From positions 124,001 through 188,000 of the forward strand of contig NZ_PEBD01000012.1 of assembly GCF_002735905.1 (NCBI RefSeq): a DNA stretch of 64,000 bases, written 5' to 3'. Below are positions 1 through 8,972 of this stretch, in pieces; the stretch's first letter is position 1; every line of letters starts with the position of its first letter. Source of the DNA: Williamsia muralis. Lineage in GTDB: Bacteria; Actinomycetota; Actinomycetes; Mycobacteriales; Mycobacteriaceae. A model generated the notes under the pieces. It ran no database searches, was not told the DNA's origin, and worked only from the letters and a program-made list of their open reading frames with translations. Position numbers and translations under genes: made by a program.

Positions 1-397
1 GCGACTCGTGCTGACCGATCCGTCCAACATGCTGACCACCGGGATCGAGGTGGAGGCACGTCCACCGGGAAAGAAGGTGAAGCGTCTGTCATTGCTGTCC
101 GGTGGGGAGAAGTCGCTGACGGCGGTGGCGATGCTGGTGGCGATCTTCCGGGCCCGACCGTCGCCCTTCTACGTGATGGACGAAGTCGAAGCCGCACTGG
201 ACGACACAAATCTGCGCCGGTTGATCACGCTGTTCGAGCAGCTACGCGAGAAGTCCCAGCTCATCGTGATCACACACCAGAAGCCCACGATGGAAGTCGC
301 TGATGCCCTCTATGGCGTGAGTATGCAGGGAGACGGCATCACGACCGTGATCTCGCAACGCATGCGTGGGCAAGATGTGGGTGCCCCGGCCGGCTGA
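1..397 (+). CDS. smc: Chromosome segregation ATPase SMC, C-terminal end (partial)
   Basis: The reading frame enters from the left edge and stops at 397, so only the last ~131 residues are present. They form the C-terminal half of an SMC ATPase head: the ABC signature [10 protein letters not shown], the Walker B segment [13 protein letters not shown], and the H-loop region [11 protein letters not shown] dimers clamp DNA and organise and segregate the chromosome, acting with ScpA and ScpB. In mycobacteria smc lies next to ftsY; here the egtB-egtD pair intervenes. Identity rests on the motifs and this neighbourhood. Confidence 0.93.
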   Translation, partial: RLVLTDPSNMLTTGIEVEARPPGKKVKRLSLLSGGEKSLTAVAMLVAIFRARPSPFYVMDEVEAALDDTNLRRLITLFEQLREKSQLIVITHQKPTMEVADALYGVSMQGDGITTVISQRMRGQDVGAPAG

Positions 398-415
398 CTT
401 GCGATTGGGGCGGGG

Positions 416-1396
416 TCACCCGACCCTGGCCAGCATCACCGAGAAGTCGCCCGCATGGTCGGTCCAGGTGTGAGTGTGCTCGAGTCCTTGTCTCGCCATC
501 TCCTGGTGCAGCACATCGAGGTCGAACTTGGTGCTGATCTCGGTGAGGATCTCGGCCCCTGCCGGTAACTCCCACGTTCGTTCGATGGCGCCGAAATGGG
601 CCACGACATTCCGACGGGCACGCAACCACATCTCGATGCGATGTTCGGGGGGATTCCACCGGGCGATGTGCTCGAAGTCGTCCGCGTACAGCCCCTGGGC
701 GTCCAACCCGGTGCGCAACACCTCGATGACGTTGCGATTGAAGTCGGCGGTCACCCCGGCCCGGTCGTTGTAGGCGGCGATGAGCCGACCGGTGTCCTTG
801 ATGAGGTCGGCGCCCAGGAGGAAGTAGTCACCGGGTTTCAGGGACCGCGCGATCCGACCGAAGAAGCTCGCCCGTTGGGTCTCGTCGAGATTGCCGATGG
901 TCCCGCCGAGGAATATGGCCATTCGCGGCCCGGGGTAGTCGGACAGAGTCAGGTCGGGGTCGTTGAAGTCGCCGTGCAGTGGCTGCACCGAGATGGAGGG
1001 GAACTCGGCGGCGATCTGCTGTGCCGACGACGTGAGCATCTCGACGCTGACATCGAGCGGCACGTAGGTGAAACCGTCGTCGGCAGACGCGGCGTCATGC
1101 GCACCGGCGAATGATTGCAGAAGTAGCCGCGTCTTCTCGGACGTCCCCGATCCCAGTTCGATCATCGTGCGGGCGCCGGTTGTCGAGACGATCTCCGATC
1201 GATGCCGATCGAGGATCTCGGTTTCTCGGCGCGTCGGGTAGTACTCGGGCAGGCGAGTGATCTCGTCGAACAGTTCGCTGCCCCGTTTGTCGTACAACCA
1301 GCGCGCAGGCAGCACGGGTGGCTGCTGCCACAGGCCTGCTACGGCATCTTCGACAAGCCGCGGATTGATGGCCTCGCGTGAATCGGACACTGTCAT
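416..1396 (-). CDS. egtD: L-histidine N-alpha-methyltransferase EgtD (ergothioneine)
   Basis: EgtD trimethylates histidine to hercynine with S-adenosylmethionine, the first committed step of ergothioneine synthesis. The 326-residue protein has the family N-terminus with the motif PEYYPTRRE (around residues 50-58, histidine-binding region) and the SAM-binding loop ELGSG (80-84), followed by a GDF segment and a C-terminal HTHTWTDHAGDFSV tail. Length matches characterised EgtD (~320). The start ATG at 1396 overlaps the egtB stop by four bases (ATGA), so the two genes are translationally coupled. The frame is open upstream of this ATG, but that part is antisense shadow of egtB. Confidence 0.93.
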   Translation of the reverse strand: MTVSDSREAINPRLVEDAVAGLWQQPPVLPARWLYDKRGSELFDEITRLPEYYPTRRETEILDRHRSEIVSTTGARTMIELGSGTSEKTRLLLQSFAGAHDAASADDGFTYVPLDVSVEMLTSSAQQIAAEFPSISVQPLHGDFNDPDLTLSDYPGPRMAIFLGGTIGNLDETQRASFFGRIARSLKPGDYFLLGADLIKDTGRLIAAYNDRAGVTADFNRNVIEVLRTGLDAQGLYADDFEHIARWNPPEHRIEMWLRARRNVVAHFGAIERTWELPAGAEILTEISTKFDLDVLHQEMARQGLEHTHTWTDHAGDFSVMLARVG

Positions 1397-2628
1397 CTCG
1401 CCAACCGCAGTCCGCTGAAGGCCCACCGAGACGCGGCCGGGAAGAAGTTTCGGTATGTGGCTCGCTGATGGCCCACGGGTGTAACAGCGCTTGCTCCGCG
1501 CAGCACGTGCTGGTCGCTCATGAACTTCCCGTTGTATTCGCCTACGGCCCCGTTCGCCGGAACGAAACCGGGATAGGGGAGATACGCGCTCGCTGTCCAT
1601 TCCCAGACATCGCCGATCATCGTGGCGCCTGCGGCGCGTGGATGACACCGACCGGCGTCCAACAGCGTGCCCTGCGGGGGAGCCAGCGTCAACGCGGCTG
1701 CCTCCCACTCGAACTCGGTGGGCAGGCGTGCTCCTGCCCACCGCGCAAACGCGTCTGCCTCGTAGAAGGAGACGTGCAGAACCGGTTCGGCATCGACCAC
1801 CGGCCTACGCCCCGACAATGTGAACGTGGTCCACGTGCCGTCGTCGAGACTCCAGTAACCGGGTGCATTCTGTCCGGTGGCCTGGACGTTGGCCCATCCG
1901 TCCGACAGCCACAGCTCCGAACGCCGGTAGCCGTCGTCGGCCATGAACTCGCGCCATTCGGCGTTGGTGACAAGCCGGTTGGCGATCTGGAAGTCCTGGA
2001 GGAACACGGTGTGTCGTGGACCTTCGTTGTCGTAGGAGAAGCCGGATCCCGAGGCGCCGACGTCGGTGAGACCCCCGGACACCGAATGCCACTGCAGAGC
2101 AGTTGCTTCAGCGGGCTGCCCGTCGGGTGCGCGCTCGACGTAGGGCGGCGCGAACGGATGGGTCGAGAACAGATGTTTGATGTCCATCAGCAGGAGTTCC
2201 TGATGCTGCTGTTCATGGTTGCAGCCGAGTTCCACCAGGCGGAGGGCTTCCTGATCCAGTCGGCCATCCCTCATCGCCGACACGACTGCGGCGTCGACGT
2301 ATTCCCGGTATCTGGTCACTTCCTCCACACCGGGGCGGGTCACCAGACCCCGGTGGGGGCGAGGGTGCCGCGCCCCGACGGCCTCGTAGTAGCTGTTGAA
2401 CAGATATCGGAACGTCTCGTCGTACACCGTGTAGTCCGGGTCGGTTCGCAGAATGAACTCTTCGAAGAACCAGGTGACGTGCGCCCGATGCCATTTCGCC
2501 GGACTCGCGTCGGTCATCGACTGCGGTACCTGGTCTTCCGGGGACAACGGATCGGTCAACGCATCGGTGAGGCCTCTGACGTCGAGAAAGTGGGAGGTGA
2601 GGGCGGATTGGTCGACCGTGATGCTCAT
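1393..2628 (-). CDS. egtB: Hercynine oxygenase EgtB (ergothioneine sulfoxide synthase)
   Basis: EgtB is a non-haem iron enzyme that joins hercynine to gamma-glutamylcysteine (or cysteine in some lineages) with O2, forming the C-S bond of ergothioneine. The 411-residue protein starts at an ATG preceded by AGGAGA. A DinB-like N-terminal half carries the metal ligands: H47/H50 in KWHRAH and H138/H142 in HEQQHQE. The C-terminal half is the formylglycine-generating-enzyme-like fold ending in GLRLAR. It leads the egtB-egtD operon. No egtA, egtC or egtE lies beside it, unlike the five-gene mycobacterial cluster. Confidence 0.93.
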   Translation of the reverse strand: MSITVDQSALTSHFLDVRGLTDALTDPLSPEDQVPQSMTDASPAKWHRAHVTWFFEEFILRTDPDYTVYDETFRYLFNSYYEAVGARHPRPHRGLVTRPGVEEVTRYREYVDAAVVSAMRDGRLDQEALRLVELGCNHEQQHQELLLMDIKHLFSTHPFAPPYVERAPDGQPAEATALQWHSVSGGLTDVGASGSGFSYDNEGPRHTVFLQDFQIANRLVTNAEWREFMADDGYRRSELWLSDGWANVQATGQNAPGYWSLDDGTWTTFTLSGRRPVVDAEPVLHVSFYEADAFARWAGARLPTEFEWEAAALTLAPPQGTLLDAGRCHPRAAGATMIGDVWEWTASAYLPYPGFVPANGAVGEYNGKFMSDQHVLRGASAVTPVGHQRATYRNFFPAASRWAFSGLRLAR

Positions 2629-2726
2629 GTTCGTCTCCTGGGAAGGGTCAGGGCGCAATGAGTATGGAGTAGGTGTCTGACAATCACGGTACGCGGTGAC
2701 CGTGTCGTGCCCGTCGCAATTTCGCC

Positions 2727-2816
2727 CAGAGACGAAGCGGAGCGGAGCTCGACTCTTGGGCAGAGACGAAGCGGAGCGGAGCTCGACTCTTGGGCAGAGA
2801 CGAAGCGGAGCGGAGC
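2727..2816. repeat. Tandem 34-bp repeat, 2.6 copies
   Basis: Two exact 34-bp units (2727-2760 and 2761-2794) and a 22-bp partial unit (2795-2816) sit in the 282-bp gap between divergent egtB and ftsY. The unit begins CAGAGACGAAGCGGAGCGGA and contains the internal duplication GCGGAGCGGAGC. There are no spacers, so this is not CRISPR. It may be an intergenic repeat family or a slippage product; its function is unknown. It lies just upstream of the ftsY start and could affect that promoter. Confidence 0.85.
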
Positions 2817-2910
2817 CGGGTTCTGTGGCAGAGGGGATGTGAGACAACGCGGCCCGTATTGGGGGGTGCTGGTCGAACCACTCGGCGCGGTGGCCTGGCA
2901 GACTGAGCGC

Positions 2911-4431
2911 GTGAACACCACCGCCGTTATCGCGATCGTCGTTGTCGTAGTCGTGCTGCTGCTCGCCTTGGTGGCGACCGGTTTGGTGTTGTCTCGGCGA
3001 CGGCGAATCTCGCTGCGCGACAGTGCCGATCGCACCCCGTCGGATGGGTCGCGGCAGGTCGACAAGTCCGGTGGGTACAAGGCCGGGGGAGGTTTCTCCT
3101 TCACGCAGGGCGGAGCGACCGCGCTGGCCGAACCGCCGAAGGCCGGTGACACGCCGACCATCGAGCGCACCGACACCGACGGTCAGCCCGGTGTCGGCGA
3201 CGATGCCGCGATTCCCCGTGACGCGCCCAAGCGGGGTTACACCAACGTCCCTCTTCCCGAGCCGAAGGTCGACGAACCTCAGTCGCCGGTCGTCGATGAA
3301 CAGCCCGCGACAGAGGTGGGGGGCGCAGAACCGACCGTCGTCGAGCCTGACATCGTCGACCCGGCGATCGTCGAACCGGAGGTCGTGGAACCGGCAATCG
3401 TCGAGGATTCGGTAGCCGAGACGCCTCTGCGCAAGCCGCTCTCGCCCGCGGAGCCGATCTCGGACACGACCGTCGAACCCGCCCCGCCCGGCCGGGTGCT
3501 CGACGACATCGCCCCCACCGCCGGTCGTCTGGGTCACCTGCGGGGCCGGCTCTCACGGTCTCAGAACGCGTTCGGCAAGAGCATGCTGGGCCTGCTCGGT
3601 GCGGGCGACCTCGACGAGGACTCCTGGGAGGAGATCGAGGACACGCTGCTACTCGCGGACATCGGGACGTCGGTGACCATGGCCGTCGTAGACGAGCTCA
3701 GAACTGCATTGGCCGCCAACCCCGTCCACAACGCTGCCGAGGTCCGTGCGTTGCTCCGCCGAGTGCTGATCGGACAGATCGAGCCCGACCTCGACCGGTC
3801 CATCCGTGCGCTTCCCCATGCGGGCACCCCGTCGGTGCTGCTGGTCGTCGGCGTCAACGGCACCGGTAAGACCACCACAACCGGCAAACTCGCGCGGGTT
3901 CTCGTCGCAGATGGCCGCCGGGTGCTGCTGGGGGCAGCGGATACGTTCCGCGCCGCCGCGGCCGACCAGCTGCAGACCTGGGCCGAACGAGTCGGCGCCG
4001 AGGTCGTCAGAGGTAAAGAAGGAGCGGATCCGGCGGCGGTGGCATTCGATGCCGTTGCCAAGGGCGTGGCCGAGGGCGTCGACGTGGTCATGATCGACAC
4101 TGCCGGCCGACTGCACACCAAGACCGGCTTGATGGATGAGCTCGGCAAGGTCAAACGGGTCGTGGAGAAAAAGGCCGCCGTCGACGAGGTCTTGCTGGTC
4201 CTCGATGCCACCACAGGTCAGAACGGTCTGGCCCAGGCAAAGGTGTTCGCCGACGTCGTGTCCATCACCGGCGTGGTCCTCACGAAGCTGGACGGCACCG
4301 CCAAGGGTGGCATCGTCTTCCACGTACAGCGCGAACTGGGTGTCCCGGTCAAGCTCGTCGGACTCGGAGAGGGCGCAGACGATCTCGCGCCGTTCGAGCC
4401 TGAAGCGTTCGTGGACGCCCTGCTGGGCTGA
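2911..4431 (+). CDS. ftsY: Signal recognition particle receptor FtsY
   Basis: FtsY docks the SRP-ribosome complex at the membrane through a GTP-dependent complex with Ffh. From the GTG at 2911 the protein has 506 residues. It has an N-terminal membrane helix rich in Val/Ile/Leu (about 4-28) and then RRRR. A long acidic linker follows, with repeats of the form (D/E)(I/V)V(D/E)P around 135-165. The NG domain comes last: P-loop GVNGTGKTTTTGK, DTAGR, TKLDGTAKGG. A TM anchor plus acidic linker is usual for actinobacterial FtsY. The start was chosen because the frame upstream is repeat-derived and the TM segment begins here. Confidence 0.95.
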   Translation: MNTTAVIAIVVVVVVLLLALVATGLVLSRRRRISLRDSADRTPSDGSRQVDKSGGYKAGGGFSFTQGGATALAEPPKAGDTPTIERTDTDGQPGVGDDAAIPRDAPKRGYTNVPLPEPKVDEPQSPVVDEQPATEVGGAEPTVVEPDIVDPAIVEPEVVEPAIVEDSVAETPLRKPLSPAEPISDTTVEPAPPGRVLDDIAPTAGRLGHLRGRLSRSQNAFGKSMLGLLGAGDLDEDSWEEIEDTLLLADIGTSVTMAVVDELRTALAANPVHNAAEVRALLRRVLIGQIEPDLDRSIRALPHAGTPSVLLVVGVNGTGKTTTTGKLARVLVADGRRVLLGAADTFRAAAADQLQTWAERVGAEVVRGKEGADPAAVAFDAVAKGVAEGVDVVMIDTAGRLHTKTGLMDELGKVKRVVEKKAAVDEVLLVLDATTGQNGLAQAKVFADVVSITGVVLTKLDGTAKGGIVFHVQRELGVPVKLVGLGEGADDLAPFEPEAFVDALLG

Positions 4432-4562
4432 TTGCCGAATGGTTCCTGCTTCTTAGACGTCGACACAGGGTTACCCGACTTCTCCGGTTTGCGTAGATTG
4501 TGGTCGCATCCTTCGGAGAGCCACCTGCGACGACATCTGGACGAAACACGGCTCCCAGCTCC

Positions 4563-4579
4563 GTTAACACAGCGGCAAC
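4563..4579. promoter_or_regulatory. Possible GlnR-type nitrogen box upstream of amt
   Basis: In the 248-bp gap between ftsY and amt lies GTTAAC-N6-GCAAC, about 100 bp before the amt start. This resembles the two-part actinobacterial GlnR site (GTnAC-N6-GnAAC). amt-glnK-glnD is a classic nitrogen-starvation operon, so control here is expected. The match is inexact and based on one site. Confidence 0.4.
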
Positions 4580-4679
4580 GCGGTATCGCCACCACGGAAA
4601 CATGGAGCAAGCAACCTTCTCGACAGGTCAACGGTGCGGCAAGAATGCCGCGGCGGGAACAGCTCGAGGAGGACTGAAG

Positions 4680-6080
4680 GTGGCGGATTATCCCGTTATG
4701 GATTTGCCGGATACCGGCGATACGGCATGGATGTTGGCGAGCTCCGCGCTCGTATTGCTGATGACGCCTGGTTTGGCGTTCTTCTACGGTGGCATGGTCC
4801 GTGCGAAGAGCGTTCTCAACATGCTCATGATGAGCGTGATCTCGATGGGCATCGTCACGGTGCTCTGGTCGTTGTACGGCTTCTCCGTCGCATTCGGCGA
4901 GGACAAGGGTAATTTCATCGGCGATCCGACGCAGTACTTCGGACTCGATGGGGTGATCAGCGGAAACGCGGCAGAGGAAGTGCTGGCCGACCCGGCAACC
5001 GGCACCGAAGCCGCTGACGCCGTGAACATCCCGATCTTCGGAACCATCCCGCTGGCACTGTTTGTCGCGTTCCAGTTGATGTTCGCCATCCTCACTGTGG
5101 CGCTGGTGTCCGGCGCGGTCGCCGACCGCATGAAGTTCAGCGCCTGGGCCGCCTTCACCGCGCTGTGGTCGACCTTCGTCTACTTCCCGGTGGCTCACTG
5201 GGTGTTCGCGTTCGACGGATACACCGGTGAGACCGGTGGCTGGATCGCCAACAAGCTCAAGGTGATCGACTTCGCCGGTGGCACCGCGGTCCACATCAAC
5301 GCCGGCATCGCCGGTCTGGTTCTCGCGGTCATCCTCGGCAGGCGTCAAGGCTGGCCGGGTACCCCGATGCGCCCGCACAACCTACCGTTCGTGATGCTCG
5401 GCGCCGGCCTGCTCTGGTTCGGCTGGTACGGATTCAACGCCGGTTCAGCGGTGTCCGCCAACGGAACTGCGGCGAGCACCTTCTTGACCACGACCATCGC
5501 CACGGCAGCGGCAATGCTCTGCTGGTTGCTCGTGGAGCGGATCCGTGACGGTCACGCCACCACACTCGGCGCGGCGTCGGGCATCGTCGCCGGCCTCGTC
5601 GCCATCACCCCGGCCTGTAGCGCCGTGAACACCTGGGGCGCGTTGATCATCGGCGCGGTCGCCGGCATCCTCTGTGCGCTGGCCGTCGGCCTCAAGTACA
5701 AGCTCGGCTACGACGACTCGCTCGACGTCGTCGGTGTCCACCTCGTCGGTGGCCTTGTCGGCACCATCCTGATCGGGTTCGTCGCGGTCGCCGACACCTA
5801 CTCCGGTGTCGACGGTCTGTTCTTCGGCGGCGGCGTCGACCAGCTCTGGCGTCAGGTCGTCGGTGCGCTCGCAGTGCTCGCCTACTCGGCAGTTGTCACC
5901 GCGATCATCGCGCTCATCTTGAAGTTCACCATCGGTCTCAAACTCGACCCCGAAGCCGAGTCCGAGGGTGCCGACGAATCCGAACATGCTGAATCCGCGT
6001 ACGATTTTGCATCACTGGGCGGGTCCAGCACGCAATTTGGTCACAGCGTTCCAGTGGCCGCAACGGCCAAGGAGGGATGA
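4680..6080 (+). CDS. amt: Ammonium transporter Amt
   Basis: Trimeric ammonium channel of the cytoplasmic membrane. The 466-residue protein starts at a GTG preceded by GAGGAGGAC. It has the family signature FFYGGMVR in the first helices, GGTAVHINAG in the middle (the conserved pore-lining histidine region), and about eleven hydrophobic segments. A charged cytoplasmic tail rich in Glu/Ser follows, containing EAESEGADESEHAES. It is followed five bases later by glnK, the PII protein that plugs Amt when nitrogen is ample, and then glnD. This is the standard operon in this order. Confidence 0.95.
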   Translation: MADYPVMDLPDTGDTAWMLASSALVLLMTPGLAFFYGGMVRAKSVLNMLMMSVISMGIVTVLWSLYGFSVAFGEDKGNFIGDPTQYFGLDGVISGNAAEEVLADPATGTEAADAVNIPIFGTIPLALFVAFQLMFAILTVALVSGAVADRMKFSAWAAFTALWSTFVYFPVAHWVFAFDGYTGETGGWIANKLKVIDFAGGTAVHINAGIAGLVLAVILGRRQGWPGTPMRPHNLPFVMLGAGLLWFGWYGFNAGSAVSANGTAASTFLTTTIATAAAMLCWLLVERIRDGHATTLGAASGIVAGLVAITPACSAVNTWGALIIGAVAGILCALAVGLKYKLGYDDSLDVVGVHLVGGLVGTILIGFVAVADTYSGVDGLFFGGGVDQLWRQVVGALAVLAYSAVVTAIIALILKFTIGLKLDPEAESEGADESEHAESAYDFASLGGSSTQFGHSVPVAATAKEG

Positions 6081-6085
6081 TCTAA

Positions 6086-6424
<339 letters not shown>

Positions 6425-6430
6425 GAGACA

Positions 6431-8968
6431 GTGCCATTCGTACGTGGCGGTCGCGGTCCTGCCTCCGAGGATCCCTCGGGTGCAGGACCGCAGTCGTCTC
6501 ATCTGACACCTGCTGCGGCGACCGATCTGGTGACGGCCCGCAAGCAACTGCTCAGCCGGGTGGACGGGCACAAACGCGTCGACGCCCCGGCTATGCGCCG
6601 GGTCCTGGTGGACCTCCACGACTTCTGGCTCGCCACGAAGGCGGCCGAGATCGGGATCAAACCGGGCAGCGGCTTCGCCATCGTCGCGGTCGGGGGACTG
6701 GGCAGACAAGAGCTACTCCCGCACTCGGACCTGGATCTGATCCTGCTCCACGACGAGATGGATCCGGCGCTGGTCGCCGAGACCGCGGATCAGATCTGGT
6801 ATCCGCTCTGGGACGCCCACATCAAGCTCGATCACAGTGTGCGCACCGTCCCGCAGGCATTACAGGTGGCTGCGAGTGACATGACCGCGGCCCTGGGCCT
6901 CCTGGAGGCCCGGCACATCGCCGGCGACGAGGAGCTCTCGAAGCTGTTGATCGGCGGGGTGCGGCAGCAGTGGCGCACCGACATCCGCTCGCGATTTCCT
7001 GCGCTGGTCGACCAGGCGCGGGAACGGTGGCGGCGCAGTGGCGACATCGCGCACCGCGCCGAGCCCGACCTCAAGTACGGCCGCGGCGGTCTACGTGATG
7101 TGCACATGCTCGACGCATTGGCGATTGCCCAGCTCACCGACGGTATGGCGACGTTGCGCCCGGACTCGCCCGGTGGAGGGCTGCGACAGGCGTACACCCG
7201 ATTGCTCGACGTGCGCACCGAACTCCACCGGATCACGGGGCGACCCCGTGAACAGCTCCGTGCCCAAGATGCCGACGAGATCGGTGCCGCGCTGCGCATC
7301 GGGGACCGGTTCGATCTCGCCCGAACCATCAGCGACAGTGCGCGCACGATCAGTTACGCCGTGGACGTCGGCTTGCGCACGTCTTCGAACTCACTTCCGC
7401 GCAAAGGGCTCTCGAAACTCCGCCGATCTCCGATCCGCCGTCCGCTGGACGAGGGGGTGGTCGAGCACAACGGCGAGGTGGTCCTCGCGCGCAGCGCACT
7501 GCCCAGCAAGGACCCTGGCCTGATCTTGCGGGTTGCCGCAGCATCCGCTCGGACCGGGCTGCCGATGGCTGCGTCCACGCTCGCCCGGCTTGCTGATTTC
7601 GCGCCCGAGCTGCGGGAACCGTGGCCCGCCGATGCCCTCTCGGACCTGCTCGTCCTGCTCGGCACGGGGCCGCACATGATCGCTCCCATCGAAGCGCTCG
7701 ACCGAACGGGCCTGTGGGGCAGACTGATTCCCGAATGGGGAGCAGTGAGAGATCTTCCGCCTCGCGACCCCATCCACACCTGGACAGTGGATCGGCATCT
7801 CGTCGAGACCGCCGCCAACGCGGGTTCCATGACGACGCGGGTGTCGCGGCCTGATCTGCTTGTCCTCGGCGCGCTCATCCACGACCTCGGCAAGGGACGC
7901 GGTGCCGACCACAGCGTTGTCGGCGCCGAGTTGGCGAACCAGGTGGGCAACCGTATCGGCCTGTGGCCCGACGACGTCATGATCCTGTCGAAGATGGTCC
8001 GGTATCACCTGTTGCTGCCGGAGGTGGCCACCCGTCGAGACCTTGATGACCCGGCGACGGTGCAGGGTGTGGTCGACACCCTCGGCGGGTCGAAGGTGCT
8101 GCTGGAACTGCTCGCCGCCCTCGCCGAGGCCGATTCGCTGGCCACCGGACCCGGCGTCTGGGGTGACTGGAAGTCCTCGCTCATCGGGGAACTCGTGCGC
8201 CGATGCCTGCGCCTGCTCGACCGTGGAGAGCTGCCGGCTCCCGAACCGCTCACCGCCGAGTTGACCGAGCTCGCCGAGTCAGGCGGCGTCAGTGTCGAAC
8301 TGGTGTCCACCGACAATCCGCACACGTTCTCGGTCACGATGATCGCACCCGAGCAGCCGGGATTGCTGTCGCGGATGTCCGGCGTGCTGGCGTTGCGGGG
8401 TCTTCGTCTGCTCAGTGCCTCGGTCCAGACCCATGCAGGCAGTGCCGTCAACACCTTCCTGGTGTCGCCGTTGTTCGGTGAGCCTCCCGAGGTCGGTCTG
8501 CTGCGACAGCAACTCATTCAGGCGGTCGACGGTGGCATCGACGTGATCGCCCGGCTCGATGTGCGTGAGCGTGAGACACCCGTACCGACCCCACCCGAGC
8601 AGGTGGGCGGGTCCGATGACGCATCCGTTCCAGCGGTGCCCGCGCTCTTCGCCCAAGCTCCTCCGAAGGTGCTCTGGTTCGACGGGTACGACGACAACAC
8701 CGTGATCCTGGAACTGCGGGCCAGCGACCGGCTCGGTCTGCTGGCACGGGTGAGCGCGGTGCTCGAACACCACGGTGCGAACATCACCTGGGCCAAGGTC
8801 GCCACCCTCGGCGGTTCGGTGGTCGATTCGTTCTGCATACGTCTGCCCGGCGACGGACCCTCCACACGGGATCGCCTCGAAGAGTCGATCTTGGCGGTGG
8901 TACCGCCGCCGGCGCCGCCACGCGAACCAGAGGAGGACTCCGGTAAATCCGGGGTGCCGATAGGCTAG
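6431..8968 (+). CDS. glnD: PII nucleotidyltransferase/removing enzyme GlnD
   Basis: GlnD adds and removes a nucleotide on the PII T-loop tyrosine in response to glutamine. The 845-residue protein has a nucleotidyltransferase domain with GGLGRQELLPHSDLDL (about residues 85-100), an HD phosphohydrolase domain with ALIHDLGKGRGADHS, and two C-terminal ACT domains (around 620 and 750) for glutamine sensing. The GTG start is seven bases after glnK. The glycine/proline-rich stretch at the extreme C-terminus is typical of actinobacterial forms. Confidence 0.94.
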   Translation: MPFVRGGRGPASEDPSGAGPQSSHLTPAAATDLVTARKQLLSRVDGHKRVDAPAMRRVLVDLHDFWLATKAAEIGIKPGSGFAIVAVGGLGRQELLPHSDLDLILLHDEMDPALVAETADQIWYPLWDAHIKLDHSVRTVPQALQVAASDMTAALGLLEARHIAGDEELSKLLIGGVRQQWRTDIRSRFPALVDQARERWRRSGDIAHRAEPDLKYGRGGLRDVHMLDALAIAQLTDGMATLRPDSPGGGLRQAYTRLLDVRTELHRITGRPREQLRAQDADEIGAALRIGDRFDLARTISDSARTISYAVDVGLRTSSNSLPRKGLSKLRRSPIRRPLDEGVVEHNGEVVLARSALPSKDPGLILRVAAASARTGLPMAASTLARLADFAPELREPWPADALSDLLVLLGTGPHMIAPIEALDRTGLWGRLIPEWGAVRDLPPRDPIHTWTVDRHLVETAANAGSMTTRVSRPDLLVLGALIHDLGKGRGADHSVVGAELANQVGNRIGLWPDDVMILSKMVRYHLLLPEVATRRDLDDPATVQGVVDTLGGSKVLLELLAALAEADSLATGPGVWGDWKSSLIGELVRRCLRLLDRGELPAPEPLTAELTELAESGGVSVELVSTDNPHTFSVTMIAPEQPGLLSRMSGVLALRGLRLLSASVQTHAGSAVNTFLVSPLFGEPPEVGLLRQQLIQAVDGGIDVIARLDVRERETPVPTPPEQVGGSDDASVPAVPALFAQAPPKVLWFDGYDDNTVILELRASDRLGLLARVSAVLEHHGANITWAKVATLGGSVVDSFCIRLPGDGPSTRDRLEESILAVVPPPAPPREPEEDSGKSGVPIG

Positions 8969-8972
8969 GGGG

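Noticed and set aside
1378-2661. Plus-strand 427-codon frame over egtB
   Set aside because: Antisense shadow; the minus strand carries the EgtB metal-binding motifs and a good ribosome-binding site.
2629-3537. N-terminal extension of egtB frame to 714 codons
   Set aside because: The extension crosses tandem repeats and the opposite strand of ftsY; the internal ATG at 2628 has a strong AGGAGA site and gives the family length.
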